This document shows, in pieces, positions 25,534 through 34,715 of a stretch of DNA of 64,000 bases. Within the stretch, counting starts at the first letter, position 1. Each line of letters begins with the position of its first letter. Below the pieces are notes generated by a model that searched no databases, was not told the origin of the DNA, and saw only the letters and a program-made list of their open reading frames with translations. Made by a program: the position numbers and the translations under genes. This DNA comes from Bacillota bacterium (GTDB lineage: Bacteria > Bacillota_I > Bacilli_A > Izemoplasmatales > Hujiaoplasmataceae): contig JAHIRM010000003.1 of assembly GCA_018818595.1 (NCBI GenBank), positions 1-64,000 on the forward strand, written 5' to 3'.

Positions 25534-27783
25534 ATGAAGAAAAAAATGATGTTTATGCTTTTATTAATGTTTTCCGTTTTTGGATTTATTGGTTGTACAT
25601 CAGGAGGATCTGATGTAGATATCGATTACACTGAATTTTATGGCATTCCAACGAATTTGACCATTACTAATACAATATTAACATGGGATGAAGTAGTTGG
25701 TGCAAAAGGATACATCGTATATGTGGATGGAGTTAAGGCCGCGACTGTTAGCACAAATCGATATGATTTTACTTCACGTATTGGAGATAAATTTATTTTT
25801 CAAGTTCAAACTGAAGCTCCAAGAGGATATCAAGATTCTCCGTTAAGTGCAAGCATTGCTTACGTGGTGCATCGAGCTACTGAAATAAACGCAATTTCTG
25901 CTTTGATGGAAGATTCATTAGGCGGACTCATCGAAATACCAGATGGCGTTGCGGAAGCTTTGGTCGATAAAGGAATGATTTCAGACGATTTTGAAGATAT
26001 GCAAACGGCTCTAACTGCTTTTTTAGAAGCGGTTGGTGACTCTGGCAATGATATTACATTAATTAATTCAGCTTTTACAGATTTAGTTGATTCAGGAATT
26101 AACATAGAAGCTCTTCTTAGTGGAATGTTATTATTTATGCCTAATCTTATGCAAAGTAAAATTGATTTACTTGAATCTGATATTGAATATTATCAAGGGA
26201 TGATTGCCTACTTTGGAGGCGATGAATATTATGAAAATTTAATGGATGAAGCTAATGTTGAATTAGATATGTATAACAATCTATTGGATTCAATAGAAGA
26301 ATCTAGTGAAGAAATAGTAGTATCGTTATTACATGTTGTAAATTATTTTCTTTCTATTCATGAACAAATCAGCGAAAATCTGGTTAGTCAAATTGTTGAT
26401 TTATCGAATGTGGATAATCCAAATTTATTAGTAACTAATGAAGTCATTTTAGTAAAAGAAGAAATCGTAAGTTTGATGCTAGATAACTTACCATCCATGG
26501 AAGACATGGTGCTTTTATATGAAATGGCTGGAATATTTGGAGAAATTTTAGCTGATGGAACGGCGCCTACACAATATATAATGCAAAGCGCTGCACAAAC
26601 GATTTTATCTTTGGAAGCATTCGCAAAATTCATTGATACATTCGATGACGATTTTGTAGATGAAATGAAGTCTCTTTCACAATCAGAGACCGCAGAAATG
26701 TTCCAAGCTGAAATGATGATTTTAGCAATTAAATATTTTGATCGTTTCCAAAATGATAATGAGGGGCTCATTGAAGAGATTAGAAATGTATATAGCCTTG
26801 AACAACAAGAAGCTATGTTTGATTCCTATATTGACTATATTATTGAGTCCGCTTCAGATACGTTGGTTCCTGCGCTTGCATTGGATTATTCCAATATTCT
26901 ATTTACAAATTTTAAAGATGTTTCCGAGTATACATATGATTTAATGGACCCTGTTTTAAAATGGTTTGTGAAATCAGATGGAGAAGTATTAAGACAATCT
27001 GTTATCCTATCTTCTTACATTGTTGACGATTTCTTTGCTTTCCCTTACTCAAACACAGCATTAGATATTACTTATGATAATTATACGGATTACTATTTAG
27101 CGAAAATGGAGACACAACGAAATGTCGTTCAATATATTACGGAAATGATATATATTGTTTTGGGCGAAACAACTGACGCTGATACATTAGCAATCACTGA
27201 ATTGATTTTATCGGTCATACCATTTGATTCGCTTTTAGATACGGGAGAGTTATCTACTTCACAAAGAGATACTTTGAAAACAGCAATTGAAACTACGGCT
27301 TTGGATGAAGCCGTGACACTCGTTGATTTATTAACCGCATTATTAAAATACGAAGATGACAATGATTTATTTGAAGATTTAAATCAAGTTCAAGAGAATA
27401 TTGCAAATTACTATATGGATGAATATGGAAGTGATTACTTAGAATATGACTCATATGAATCAGATGATTATTCAAGTTATGCTTTAGCAATTCTGTTTGC
27501 AAAGAATTTTGATTCTTTTATGAATTCTACAAATAAAAATAGAGTGAATGAATTAGTTACTGCTGTATTTGCTATTGCTAAAACTGCAGAATACAGAGAT
27601 ATTTCCGGAATGACTTTAAGTGAAATTGAAGTAATCGAAACTGCATTAGTAACTGATTTTCTAGATTATTTAATTGATAATTCTGACGTAGTTAAAGGGT
27701 ACAATGTAAATTCGTTAACCAATGCTCAAAAAGCCATTTTAGATGATTATGTTGATGTTCTTAATTCAGGACCGCTATCATAA
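25534..27783 (+). CDS. large lipoprotein with an FN3-like domain, partner of the ABC transporter
   Basis: 749 aa. Signal peptide with lipobox FGFIGC (Cys21) and a Ser/Gly-rich linker: an outer-surface lipoprotein. Residues about 36-112 are a fibronectin type III-like domain (NLTITNTILTWDEVVGAKGY). The remaining 630 residues are acidic and almost all helical, with long runs such as LLESDIEYYQGMIAYFGG; no family recognised. AAGGAGAAAAA precedes the ATG. Its position last in the ABC-permease operon suggests it is an accessory or substrate-binding part. A terminator follows. Confidence 0.75.
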   Translation: MKKKMMFMLLLMFSVFGFIGCTSGGSDVDIDYTEFYGIPTNLTITNTILTWDEVVGAKGYIVYVDGVKAATVSTNRYDFTSRIGDKFIFQVQTEAPRGYQDSPLSASIAYVVHRATEINAISALMEDSLGGLIEIPDGVAEALVDKGMISDDFEDMQTALTAFLEAVGDSGNDITLINSAFTDLVDSGINIEALLSGMLLFMPNLMQSKIDLLESDIEYYQGMIAYFGGDEYYENLMDEANVELDMYNNLLDSIEESSEEIVVSLLHVVNYFLSIHEQISENLVSQIVDLSNVDNPNLLVTNEVILVKEEIVSLMLDNLPSMEDMVLLYEMAGIFGEILADGTAPTQYIMQSAAQTILSLEAFAKFIDTFDDDFVDEMKSLSQSETAEMFQAEMMILAIKYFDRFQNDNEGLIEEIRNVYSLEQQEAMFDSYIDYIIESASDTLVPALALDYSNILFTNFKDVSEYTYDLMDPVLKWFVKSDGEVLRQSVILSSYIVDDFFAFPYSNTALDITYDNYTDYYLAKMETQRNVVQYITEMIYIVLGETTDADTLAITELILSVIPFDSLLDTGELSTSQRDTLKTAIETTALDEAVTLVDLLTALLKYEDDNDLFEDLNQVQENIANYYMDEYGSDYLEYDSYESDDYSSYALAILFAKNFDSFMNSTNKNRVNELVTAVFAIAKTAEYRDISGMTLSEIEVIETALVTDFLDYLIDNSDVVKGYNVNSLTNAQKAILDDYVDVLNSGPLS

Positions 27784-27802
27784 AGATTAATAATCATAAT
27801 TT

Positions 27803-27837
27803 AAAAAGCAGACCATATTTCTTGGCTGCTTTTTTTT
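27803..27837 (+). terminator. terminator of the ABC-FtsX-lipoprotein operon
   Basis: AAAAAGCAG (27803-27811) pairs with CTGCTTTTT (27826-27834), with CC/GG inside, followed by T run. Confidence 0.82.
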
Positions 27838-27942
27838 GAAAACTCCTCAAATTTTTCCTGTAAATTACAAAAAATGACTTGATTTATTTAAGAAAAAATG
27901 GTTTGATGTATGTGATAAACACCAGAGGAAGGAATCTGCATT

Positions 27943-29043
27943 ATGAGAATTGGGTGCACAAAAAAACTAGTAAATCAACTAAATATTCAAACGAGTGATT
28001 TTTTTGAAGAAAATCCCTTTTTTTCATGGCATGCAAATATCATTAAAGTGAACGGAAAGAATTCAATTCTGTTGTTAAATAATCAAACAAAATATGCGAT
28101 TTTACTTTATCAAGTATATGGAAAGGATTTTAAAAAATTAACTTTTCTTATTCAAAATGCAATTCGAGCAGCTTGGAAAAGAGAGGGAGTAAAAAATGAA
28201 ATTATTAATCAGTATTTAATTCTTGCAAAAGAAATTATTTATACTCCTTCATCTAGCAGATCAGTTTTATCTTCGATGCATCAAGTGAAGTGGATCGCTG
28301 AAAATCTTGAATTTGATATGAATGTAAATACCATTGAACAAGTAAGTTTTAGTCTTGAGGCTGCCTATTATATGGTAAAATTTGGAAACAATCATTTTTT
28401 TCCTCATGATTTGCTTTATACGGAATTATTAATTATGACTAATCTTAAAGACAGTGTGGAAATTACATCATCAGTTTTTAGGGAAGCTTTTGAGATGAAG
28501 GTTTCATTAATCTATAAAAAGAAAAACATTTGGCGAAAATTAGTTGTTCCTTCCTATATTAATTTTGAACAATTGCACTTTATTCTTCAAGTAGCTTTCG
28601 GATGGGAAAATAGAAATGATCACAGCTTTTTAATTTTTGATCAAAATGCTGTTATTGCTGTTATAACGGCAGAAGGAATTTCCATACAAGATACTAGAGA
28701 TGAAAAAGATACCTATCATCATTTAATAGATTACAAAACAGGTATTAAAGAGTATTTTTCTTTGTTTGAAGAAATTCAATATATGTATGATTTTGAAATT
28801 GATTTTGTTCACATTATTCAAATTGAAAAAACTGTTCAAGACATGGATTATGTTTTTCCCTTCTGCAAGGATGGATTTGGAACTACGCCCGAAGAAGAAA
28901 ATGATATGAGCCAAGAACTTTCTTTTAATTTAGATAAGTTAGTTGAAGGTCATAAAAATCGAATTAATTCTACCAGAATGTTTAATAAAGATATTATTAA
29001 TAAAAGACTGAAAGAAACCTTTAAAGAAGTAAGACGATTTTAA
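27943..29043 (+). CDS. DUF6933 + pRiA4b ORF-3-like two-domain protein
   Basis: 366 aa. Residues 1-130 look like DUF6933 (MRIGCTKKLVNQL, FSWHANIIKVNGKNSILLLN). Residues about 188-320 match the plasmid pRiA4b ORF-3-like family: VSLIYKKKNIWRKLVVPSYI, LHFILQVAFGWENRNDHSF and the YDFEIDFVHIIQIE region that corresponds to the usual YDFGD-W-H. Domains of the second family occur in IS1096 passengers and in stand-alone chromosomal genes; no transposase is near. A good site (AGAGGAAGGA) precedes the ATG. It is a single-gene unit of unknown function. Confidence 0.75.
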   Translation: MRIGCTKKLVNQLNIQTSDFFEENPFFSWHANIIKVNGKNSILLLNNQTKYAILLYQVYGKDFKKLTFLIQNAIRAAWKREGVKNEIINQYLILAKEIIYTPSSSRSVLSSMHQVKWIAENLEFDMNVNTIEQVSFSLEAAYYMVKFGNNHFFPHDLLYTELLIMTNLKDSVEITSSVFREAFEMKVSLIYKKKNIWRKLVVPSYINFEQLHFILQVAFGWENRNDHSFLIFDQNAVIAVITAEGISIQDTRDEKDTYHHLIDYKTGIKEYFSLFEEIQYMYDFEIDFVHIIQIEKTVQDMDYVFPFCKDGFGTTPEEENDMSQELSFNLDKLVEGHKNRINSTRMFNKDIINKRLKETFKEVRRF

Positions 29044-29161
29044 TAGGTATAAAAAACTTTCTTCTTTTTGAAAGGATTTTGATTTTATAACACAAAAACG
29101 AAAAATTTAACTAAATTCTTATAAAAAAAACAAAAAACTAAAAAAAAATATAAATAAACTA

Positions 29162-29170
29162 TGATATAAT
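29162..29170 (+). promoter_or_regulatory. extended -10 of the acyltransferase-symporter pair
   Basis: TGA-TATAAT. Predicted +1 near 29177 leaves about 11-17 nt to the start codon. Sequence before it is A/T-only over a long stretch. Confidence 0.65.
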
Positions 29171-29193
29171 CGATATCAAGGCGAGTGATGAAG

Positions 29194-30327
29194 ATGAATG
29201 TAAAAGAGTCAATTTTACACGTATTACTAAGAGCGTATTATTATTCAAAGTTTCGGTTTGTTATCAATTATATTAATTTTAACCCTAAAAGAGTTGATCC
29301 ATATATTTTAATAGGTAATCATGTAAGTTTGCATGATGGGCTCTACACTTCCATACACTTAAAAAAATATCCTTATCCAGTTATAAATGTTTTTATGTAC
29401 ACTAGTTGGTTTATGAGATTTTTACTCACAAAAATCCTTTATTCCATTCCAAAGCGCAAAGGACAAAGCGATATATCGACTGTTAAAAGTATGATGAATG
29501 TGATTTATAATCATAATCGCGGGGTAATGCTTTTTCCAGAAGGGAATTCATCTTTCTTTGGGAAAGAAAGCGACTTTCCTTACAGTACAGTTAAGTTCTT
29601 AAAAAAGATGAAATTAGATATCGTTGTATGTAAAGCAAACGGAGGATACCTCTCCGCTCCAAGATGGGGAAAGAAAGTTGTTAATAAAGGTAAGATTGAA
29701 TTAAACTTTTATACATTATTTAAAGGCAAAGAGTTAGAAACGTTAAGCCTTGATGAAATATACCTAGCAGTTAAAGAAGCTCTAAAATTTAATGATTTTG
29801 ATTGGAACAGAAAAAACAAATATATTTATAATTCCAAATCAAAAGCAGAAGGATTAGAGTCTTATATTTATGTGTGTCCTAATTGCTTAAATCATCAAAC
29901 AATCTATACAAAAGAAAATAAAATCTATTGTAATCATTGTGGCGAAATTGCGCACTTTAATCAATATGGATTGATTGAAGGACTCAAATTTGACAATTTA
30001 GTTGAGTGGAGTTCCCTTCAAAAATCAATTATTCCAACAATTGTAGAATCTTCTGTCAAGTCAAAAGGCAATCTATTTGAAGTGAATTTAGATACTTATA
30101 AAAACAAAAAACTTGGAAAAGTAGTAGTAGTTTTAGAAAACCAAATTTTGTTTATTCAAAACGAAAAGATACATTTAGAATTTAATGTAGAATCAATCAA
30201 TGGATTGGTTTTGACAAAAAAAACGAATTTATCATTTGATTACGAGAATAAAACTTATTATATTTCTTTAAAAGACCCAATGCTATTTTTAGATATGATT
30301 AATCATCTCAAAGGAGGAGAATTTTAA
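29194..30327 (+). CDS. PlsC-like acyltransferase with C-terminal zinc ribbon
   Basis: About 377 aa. The acyltransferase domain has NHVSLHDG (HX4D catalytic motif, about residues 45-52) and LFPEGNSS (acceptor-phosphate site), as in 1-acyl-glycerol-3-phosphate acyltransferases. A zinc ribbon follows at about 228-250 (CPNCLNHQ, CNHCGEI), then about 130 residues without a recognised fold. PlsC itself is about 240 aa and lacks the ribbon, so this is an unusual extended form. Starts at 29185 (GTG), 29188 (ATG) or 29194 (ATG); I prefer 29194 from spacing. TAATG overlap couples it to the symporter gene. The substrate is not clear. Confidence 0.75.
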   Translation: MNVKESILHVLLRAYYYSKFRFVINYINFNPKRVDPYILIGNHVSLHDGLYTSIHLKKYPYPVINVFMYTSWFMRFLLTKILYSIPKRKGQSDISTVKSMMNVIYNHNRGVMLFPEGNSSFFGKESDFPYSTVKFLKKMKLDIVVCKANGGYLSAPRWGKKVVNKGKIELNFYTLFKGKELETLSLDEIYLAVKEALKFNDFDWNRKNKYIYNSKSKAEGLESYIYVCPNCLNHQTIYTKENKIYCNHCGEIAHFNQYGLIEGLKFDNLVEWSSLQKSIIPTIVESSVKSKGNLFEVNLDTYKNKKLGKVVVVLENQILFIQNEKIHLEFNVESINGLVLTKKTNLSFDYENKTYYISLKDPMLFLDMINHLKGGEF

Positions 30328-31697
30328 TGGAAAAGTGGGACATTATCATTTATTTTTTACTGATTGGTATTTTATTATTTGTAGGAAAAGTATTGAAAAC
30401 AAAATTTAAAGCATTAAATCGAATAGTACTTCCAACCGCACTACTTGGAGGATTGATAGGACTTTTATTTTCAAATGAAATAATTTCTCGTTTAGGGCTA
30501 GGAATTACAACTTATACGATTGATGTTGTAACGATGCAAGCAATTGTATATCATGCATTAGCTCTTGGGTTTATTTCGCTTACGTTAAGACAAGGAGAAA
30601 GCAAGAGCAAACGAAAAGTTTGGTCTACTGGAATGATTATCACTAGTACATACGCTCTTCAAGGCTTTTTAGGGATATTGCTTGTATTATTATTCTTTAG
30701 TGATAAATTTGTAGGAGCAGGCATGTTACTTCCTCTTGGATTTGGTCAAGGGCCTGGGCTAGCAATGAGTTTTGGATCTATGTGGAACACCATGCTAGAA
30801 GGACAAGGAATTGCTTTAGGGGCCTCATATGCCTTCTTAGGATTCGTCTTTGGAGGAACCATAGGAGTTGTTGCAATTAACGTATTGTCAAGAAGAAAAG
30901 GCGAAAAAAAGCCTGGTCATTATGAAGACTCATCTCTTCAAACAACAACAATTCAAATTGATACCGTACGTGAAGTAAGTGTACTTGATGGGTTAACAAT
31001 TCAAATTGTTATTATTTCGATTATATATGGTTTGGTATGGCTCACCCTCTTTTTACTACAAAAGGTATTGGTTAATCTAGGTAGCATAGGAGGCACTATT
31101 TTTGGACTTCTCGAAGGCTTTAATTTTATCATAGGTATCGCATATGCATTAATTTACAAGATTATTTTAAAAGTAGTACAGAAAAAAGGAAAGAATATCA
31201 ATTTTATGAAAAACGATTATGTTCTTTCTAACATCAGTTCTCTATGTTTTAATTATATGATTGCTGGAGCTGTATTAACAATTACAATTGATTTCTTAAA
31301 AGATTATGGAATATTGCTTGGAGTTGTTTCTTTGGTTGGTGGAATTTCTACTTTATTTTATATTCGGTATATTACAAAAAAAGTATATGCAGAATATAAA
31401 GATGAATATTTCGTTGGATTATTTGGAATGTTAACCGGAGTTGCTTCTACCGGAATTGCTTTGCTGAAAGGATTGGATCGCAATTTAGAATCTCCAGTAG
31501 CGGAAGAAATGGTTCTAGGTTCAGGAACTGCAATCACAATTGCGCTACCTTTATTTGGATTTTTAATGTTACCTTCTCTAGGGTATCAGAAATCGTATGA
31601 AACACTTTTTGAATACATTGCTTTGTTTGGTTGTTTGCTTTATGTTGTTGTTATATTTCTTATTTTGCATTTTAGAGCAAAGAAAAAACCTTCGTAA
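30327..31697 (+). CDS. GltS-like sodium/glutamate symporter family protein
   Basis: 456 aa, about eleven or twelve hydrophobic helices, cytoplasmic loop with Arg/Lys (SRRKGEKKPG) in the middle and two similar halves. Signature stretches PLGFGQGPGLAMSFGSMW and VLGSGTAITIALPLFG are like the GltS/ESS pore regions. These proteins take up glutamate with Na+. Substrate here is inferred. AGGAGGAGAATTTTA precedes the ATG, which overlaps the stop of the acyltransferase gene by one base. A strong terminator follows. Confidence 0.78.
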   Translation: MEKWDIIIYFLLIGILLFVGKVLKTKFKALNRIVLPTALLGGLIGLLFSNEIISRLGLGITTYTIDVVTMQAIVYHALALGFISLTLRQGESKSKRKVWSTGMIITSTYALQGFLGILLVLLFFSDKFVGAGMLLPLGFGQGPGLAMSFGSMWNTMLEGQGIALGASYAFLGFVFGGTIGVVAINVLSRRKGEKKPGHYEDSSLQTTTIQIDTVREVSVLDGLTIQIVIISIIYGLVWLTLFLLQKVLVNLGSIGGTIFGLLEGFNFIIGIAYALIYKIILKVVQKKGKNINFMKNDYVLSNISSLCFNYMIAGAVLTITIDFLKDYGILLGVVSLVGGISTLFYIRYITKKVYAEYKDEYFVGLFGMLTGVASTGIALLKGLDRNLESPVAEEMVLGSGTAITIALPLFGFLMLPSLGYQKSYETLFEYIALFGCLLYVVVIFLILHFRAKKKPS

Positions 31698-31732
31698 TCT
31701 TTATTAAAAGTCTTCACAACTAAATAAAAAAT

Positions 31733-31775
31733 AAAAAGAAAAGATAAGATAAAGTTAACTAATCTTTTCTTTTTT
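31733..31775 (+). terminator. terminator after the symporter gene
   Basis: AAAAAGAAAAGAT (31733-31745) pairs with ATCTTTTCTTTTT (31762-31774), loop of 16 nt. Confidence 0.85.
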
Positions 31776-31837
31776 ATAGAATATTACTTGAATTCGACGT
31801 ATAATAAAGATTGTAATATATTGGGGGTGAAAACAAC

Positions 31838-32857
31838 ATGCAACACGTTATTACAGAAAAGCAAAATTTACTTAATGAATTAGGACATTTAAATAATCCA
31901 GGATATGCACTAAGCCCTTTGTTTGTTTATAATAGAAAAGACATAAAGGCATCTATATGGAGAGTAAAAGAATGGGATTATTATGCAACATTAACACAAG
32001 ATTTTGGTGTTTCATTTACGGTAGCGGATTTAGGTTATTCTGCGTTAGTAAGCGCAGTATTCTTAGATTTTAAATCAAAGAAAGTATGGAGTAAGATTAA
32101 AACTCTTTGGTTTCCGTTTGGGAAGATGAATCTTCCAACTACTTCCGAGAATGGCAACGTTCAATATCACAATCAAGGGTTTGATTTTGATTTTATCAAA
32201 GAAAAAGATCAAAGAATTATTAAAGTAAAAATTAGTAATTTCTTACCTCAAAAAGATTTTGAAGCAGAGCTTTTCATTAAAGATTTACATGATGACTCTA
32301 TGGTAATAGCTACACCTTGGAAAGAAAACATCAAAGCTTTTTACTATAATCAAAAAATCAATTGTATGCCAACTATTGGAAAAGTTAAAATCGGAAATGA
32401 AATATTTGATTTTAAAGAAGATGCCAGTTTCTCAGTATTAGATTGGGGAAGAGGTGTTTGGACTTATAAAAATACGTGGTATTGGTCTAACGCTTCTGGT
32501 ATTATTGATGGTCACCGATTTGGGTTTAATTTAGGTTACGGGTTTGGGGATACTTCAAAAGCTTCAGAAAACATGTTGTTTTACGATGGAAAAGCACACA
32601 AACTTGATCGAGTATCTTTTGTAGTAGATAACAAAGATTTCATGAAACCTTGGAAATTCAGTTCTAATGATGGTAGATTAGAATTAATAATGGAACCAAT
32701 TGTCGATCGAAAAGATGCTTTAAATTATGGCATTATTAAAAATATTGGAGATCAAGTATTTGGAATTTTTTCTGGGACAGTAAAATTAGATGATGGAACA
32801 ATAATTGAAGTAAAGAAATTATTAGGGTTTGCTGAAAAAATCACAAACCATTATTAG
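31838..32857 (+). CDS. DUF2804 family protein
   Basis: 339 aa. Beta-rich with Trp/Asp motifs typical of DUF2804: SVLDWGRGVWTYKNTWYWSN and GFNLGYGFGDTSKASENM. The start MQHVITEKQNLLNELGHLN also fits. No signal peptide. Function unknown for this family, which is found in many bacteria and some eukaryotes and recalls lipocalin/AttH-type folds. TTGGGGGTGAAAACAAC precedes the ATG. The next gene begins 11 nt after its stop, so they are co-transcribed. Confidence 0.85.
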   Translation: MQHVITEKQNLLNELGHLNNPGYALSPLFVYNRKDIKASIWRVKEWDYYATLTQDFGVSFTVADLGYSALVSAVFLDFKSKKVWSKIKTLWFPFGKMNLPTTSENGNVQYHNQGFDFDFIKEKDQRIIKVKISNFLPQKDFEAELFIKDLHDDSMVIATPWKENIKAFYYNQKINCMPTIGKVKIGNEIFDFKEDASFSVLDWGRGVWTYKNTWYWSNASGIIDGHRFGFNLGYGFGDTSKASENMLFYDGKAHKLDRVSFVVDNKDFMKPWKFSSNDGRLELIMEPIVDRKDALNYGIIKNIGDQVFGIFSGTVKLDDGTIIEVKKLLGFAEKITNHY

Positions 32858-32868
32858 GAGAAAAAACA

Positions 32869-33189
32869 ATGACAGATAAAGAGATTTATGAAATTATTTT
32901 AGATGAAACAAAAATGGATAACATTATTATGGTGGATGATGAAAACAAAACATTTGAAATGGCACAAATTGGAGTTATCCCAATGCATGGAGTAATCTAT
33001 GCCGTTTTAGATTTATTAAAAATTGATGGAATTGAAATGGCAGAAGATGATCAAGGAATTGTCTTGTTGGAATTAGATTTCGATGAAGAGACAAATGAAT
33101 ATTTTGTTTCTACAGTTGAAGACGATGATTTGTTTGATGAAGTACTTGATGCTTTCGAAGAATTGCCAATTGAAGAAATTGAAATATAG
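32869..33189 (+). CDS. small acidic protein, DUF1292-like
   Basis: 106 aa, very acidic (Asp/Glu rich to the end). The layout VDDENKTFEMAQIGVIPMHG, YAVLDLL, GIVLLELDFDEETNEYF and EDDDLFDEVLDAFEE resembles DUF1292/UPF0473 (YrzB-like) proteins, which are small and of unknown function. TAGGAGAAAAAAC precedes the ATG. It lies in an operon with DUF2804. YrzB is normally in the alaS-yrrK group, which is not here. Confidence 0.65.
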   Translation: MTDKEIYEIILDETKMDNIIMVDDENKTFEMAQIGVIPMHGVIYAVLDLLKIDGIEMAEDDQGIVLLELDFDEETNEYFVSTVEDDDLFDEVLDAFEELPIEEIEI

Positions 33190-33229
33190 TAGATTTTTGG
33201 TCGATATGCTTTATCTTTTTAATGTAGTA

Positions 33230-33238
33230 TGATATCAT
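33230..33238 (+). promoter_or_regulatory. extended -10 of the superoxide reductase gene
   Basis: TGA-TATCAT; leader about 35 nt to the ATG at 33279, which has AAAGGAGCG upstream. Confidence 0.5.
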
Positions 33239-33278
33239 AAAATCAAATTAAAAAATAAATTTAAAGGAGCGTTATGTT

Positions 33279-33656
33279 ATGAACATATATTACTGTAAAC
33301 ATTGCAAGAGAATTTGTTATACATATCCAGTTGATAGCACATTGGTTTGTTGTGGTGATGAAATGACCTTGCTTCAACCAAAGTCTAAAGATCAAGGAAA
33401 TGAAAAACATTTGCCAGTTGTCGAAAGAATTTCAAAAAATGTAATTAAAGTTACAGTTGGAAGCGTCCTTCATCCTATGCTCGCAGAACATTACATTCAA
33501 TGGATATTTATTGCACAAGAAGATACCTACCAAATAAAAACTTTTGTTCCAGGAGAACTTCCTGAGACAACATTTCATGTTTTGCCAGATCAAGACATTA
33601 AAGTGTTTGAATTTTGCAATCTCCATGGTTTGTGGATGACCGAAGTTAAAAAATAA
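33279..33656 (+). CDS. dfx: superoxide reductase, desulfoferrodoxin (two-iron) type
   Basis: 125 aa. It reduces superoxide to hydrogen peroxide without making O2, an anaerobe defence enzyme. All iron ligands can be placed. Centre I (desulforedoxin-like) has C6, C9, C24 and C25 (CKHC, CC). Centre II has H44 (in EKHLPVV), H65 and H71 (HPMLAEHYIQW) and C113/H116 (FCNLHGLW). The conserved Glu-Lys pair before H44 is present. It is monocistronic with its own terminator. The electron donor (rubredoxin) is not seen in the window. Confidence 0.95.
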   Translation: MNIYYCKHCKRICYTYPVDSTLVCCGDEMTLLQPKSKDQGNEKHLPVVERISKNVIKVTVGSVLHPMLAEHYIQWIFIAQEDTYQIKTFVPGELPETTFHVLPDQDIKVFEFCNLHGLWMTEVKK

Positions 33657-33671
33657 TTTTCTTTATTATTT

Positions 33672-33704
33672 AAAGCTGATTTATGCAAAAAATCAGCTTT
33701 TTCT
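33672..33704 (+). terminator. terminator of the superoxide reductase gene
   Basis: AAAGCTGAT (33672-33680) pairs with ATCAGCTTT (33692-33700) followed by T-rich sequence. Confidence 0.85.
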
Positions 33705-33765
33705 TTTTCGCTGTTGAAAAACAAACCCACTTATAGTAAAATTCTATAAAAGGGGTTGAATTGAT

Positions 33766-34608
33766 GTGAACTTACTTGAAGCAATTAAATATATTATTTT
33801 AGGACTTATTCAAGGAATTACTGAAGTGTTGCCCATTTCTTCAAGCGGACATGTAGAAATTGCTAAGGCACTAATCAGCTTGAATGCTGATGAAGGATTA
33901 CTTTTTCTTATTATTGTCAATTCAGGCTCCTTAATTACATTTTTGGCAATTTATTATAAAAAAGTTATTCAAATGGTGAAAGACTTTTTTCTTTTTGTTT
34001 TTAAGAAGAATTCAAGAGAAGTAACTCGAAATGGATTTTTGAGTGCGATTAAACTCTTGATAGCTTGTATTCCTGCTGCGATTGTTGGATTTTTGTTTAA
34101 AGATTTGATTAATCAATGGTTAATACAATATAATGTTTTATTGTCAGGAGTAGGCTTATTGTTTACAGGAACAATTTTATTATTGGTTAGCACCAAAAAA
34201 ATCCGGAAGGGATTTACTCAAATTACTTTTGTTGACGCCTTCTTTATTGGTATTGCTCAATCAGTTGCTTTACTTCCGGGCATTTCAAGATCGGGAATGA
34301 CAACTTCGACTGGTATAAAACGAGGCGTAGGAATCGATTCGGCATTAGATTTTTCTTTTATGATGTATATTCCGATTTCTATTGGATCCACCCTTATATA
34401 TTTAAAAGATATATTACAAGAAGGAATTATTATAACCGGCACTGAATATTATTTTTATTACTTTCTAGCCTTTTTAACGGCCGTTATCTCGACGTATATT
34501 GCATTTAAACTAGTATTTAATATTTTTAAATCAGGGAAATTAAAATATTTTGGGATATATTGTTTGCTAATTGGTATGATTTCCATTATTATATTTATTG
34601 CTAGATAA
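33766..34608 (+). CDS. uppP: undecaprenyl-diphosphatase, copy 1
   Basis: 280 aa, BacA/UppP family, about eight membrane helices. It dephosphorylates undecaprenyl diphosphate so the lipid carrier for cell-surface glycans can be reused. Catalytic motifs: GITEVLPISSSGHVEIAK (E-x-x-P-x-SS-x-x-H) and LLPGISRSGMTTST (PG-x-SRS). GTG start behind AGGGGTTGA. A second, related copy is directly downstream. The presence of UppP shows undecaprenyl-linked polymer synthesis. Confidence 0.95.
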   Translation: MNLLEAIKYIILGLIQGITEVLPISSSGHVEIAKALISLNADEGLLFLIIVNSGSLITFLAIYYKKVIQMVKDFFLFVFKKNSREVTRNGFLSAIKLLIACIPAAIVGFLFKDLINQWLIQYNVLLSGVGLLFTGTILLLVSTKKIRKGFTQITFVDAFFIGIAQSVALLPGISRSGMTTSTGIKRGVGIDSALDFSFMMYIPISIGSTLIYLKDILQEGIIITGTEYYFYYFLAFLTAVISTYIAFKLVFNIFKSGKLKYFGIYCLLIGMISIIIFIAR

Positions 34609-34715
34609 ATTATTAATTAATTGAGTTTATTAAAATTTCGTTTTTAAAGATATAGACTTATAGATACTTCTCATTTATTAATTAATGAAAAGCATCATAA
34701 AGGTAGGTGACTATA

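Noticed and set aside
27943-29043. pRiA4b ORF-3 domain as evidence of an insertion sequence
   Set aside because: No transposase, terminal inverted repeats or target duplications are visible around it; the domain also occurs in plain chromosomal genes.
34609-34715. AT-rich palindromic TTAATTAA repeats between the uppP copies as a recombination scar
   Set aside because: Such short AT palindromes are expected often in DNA this AT-rich; the copies have diverged too far for a recent duplication.
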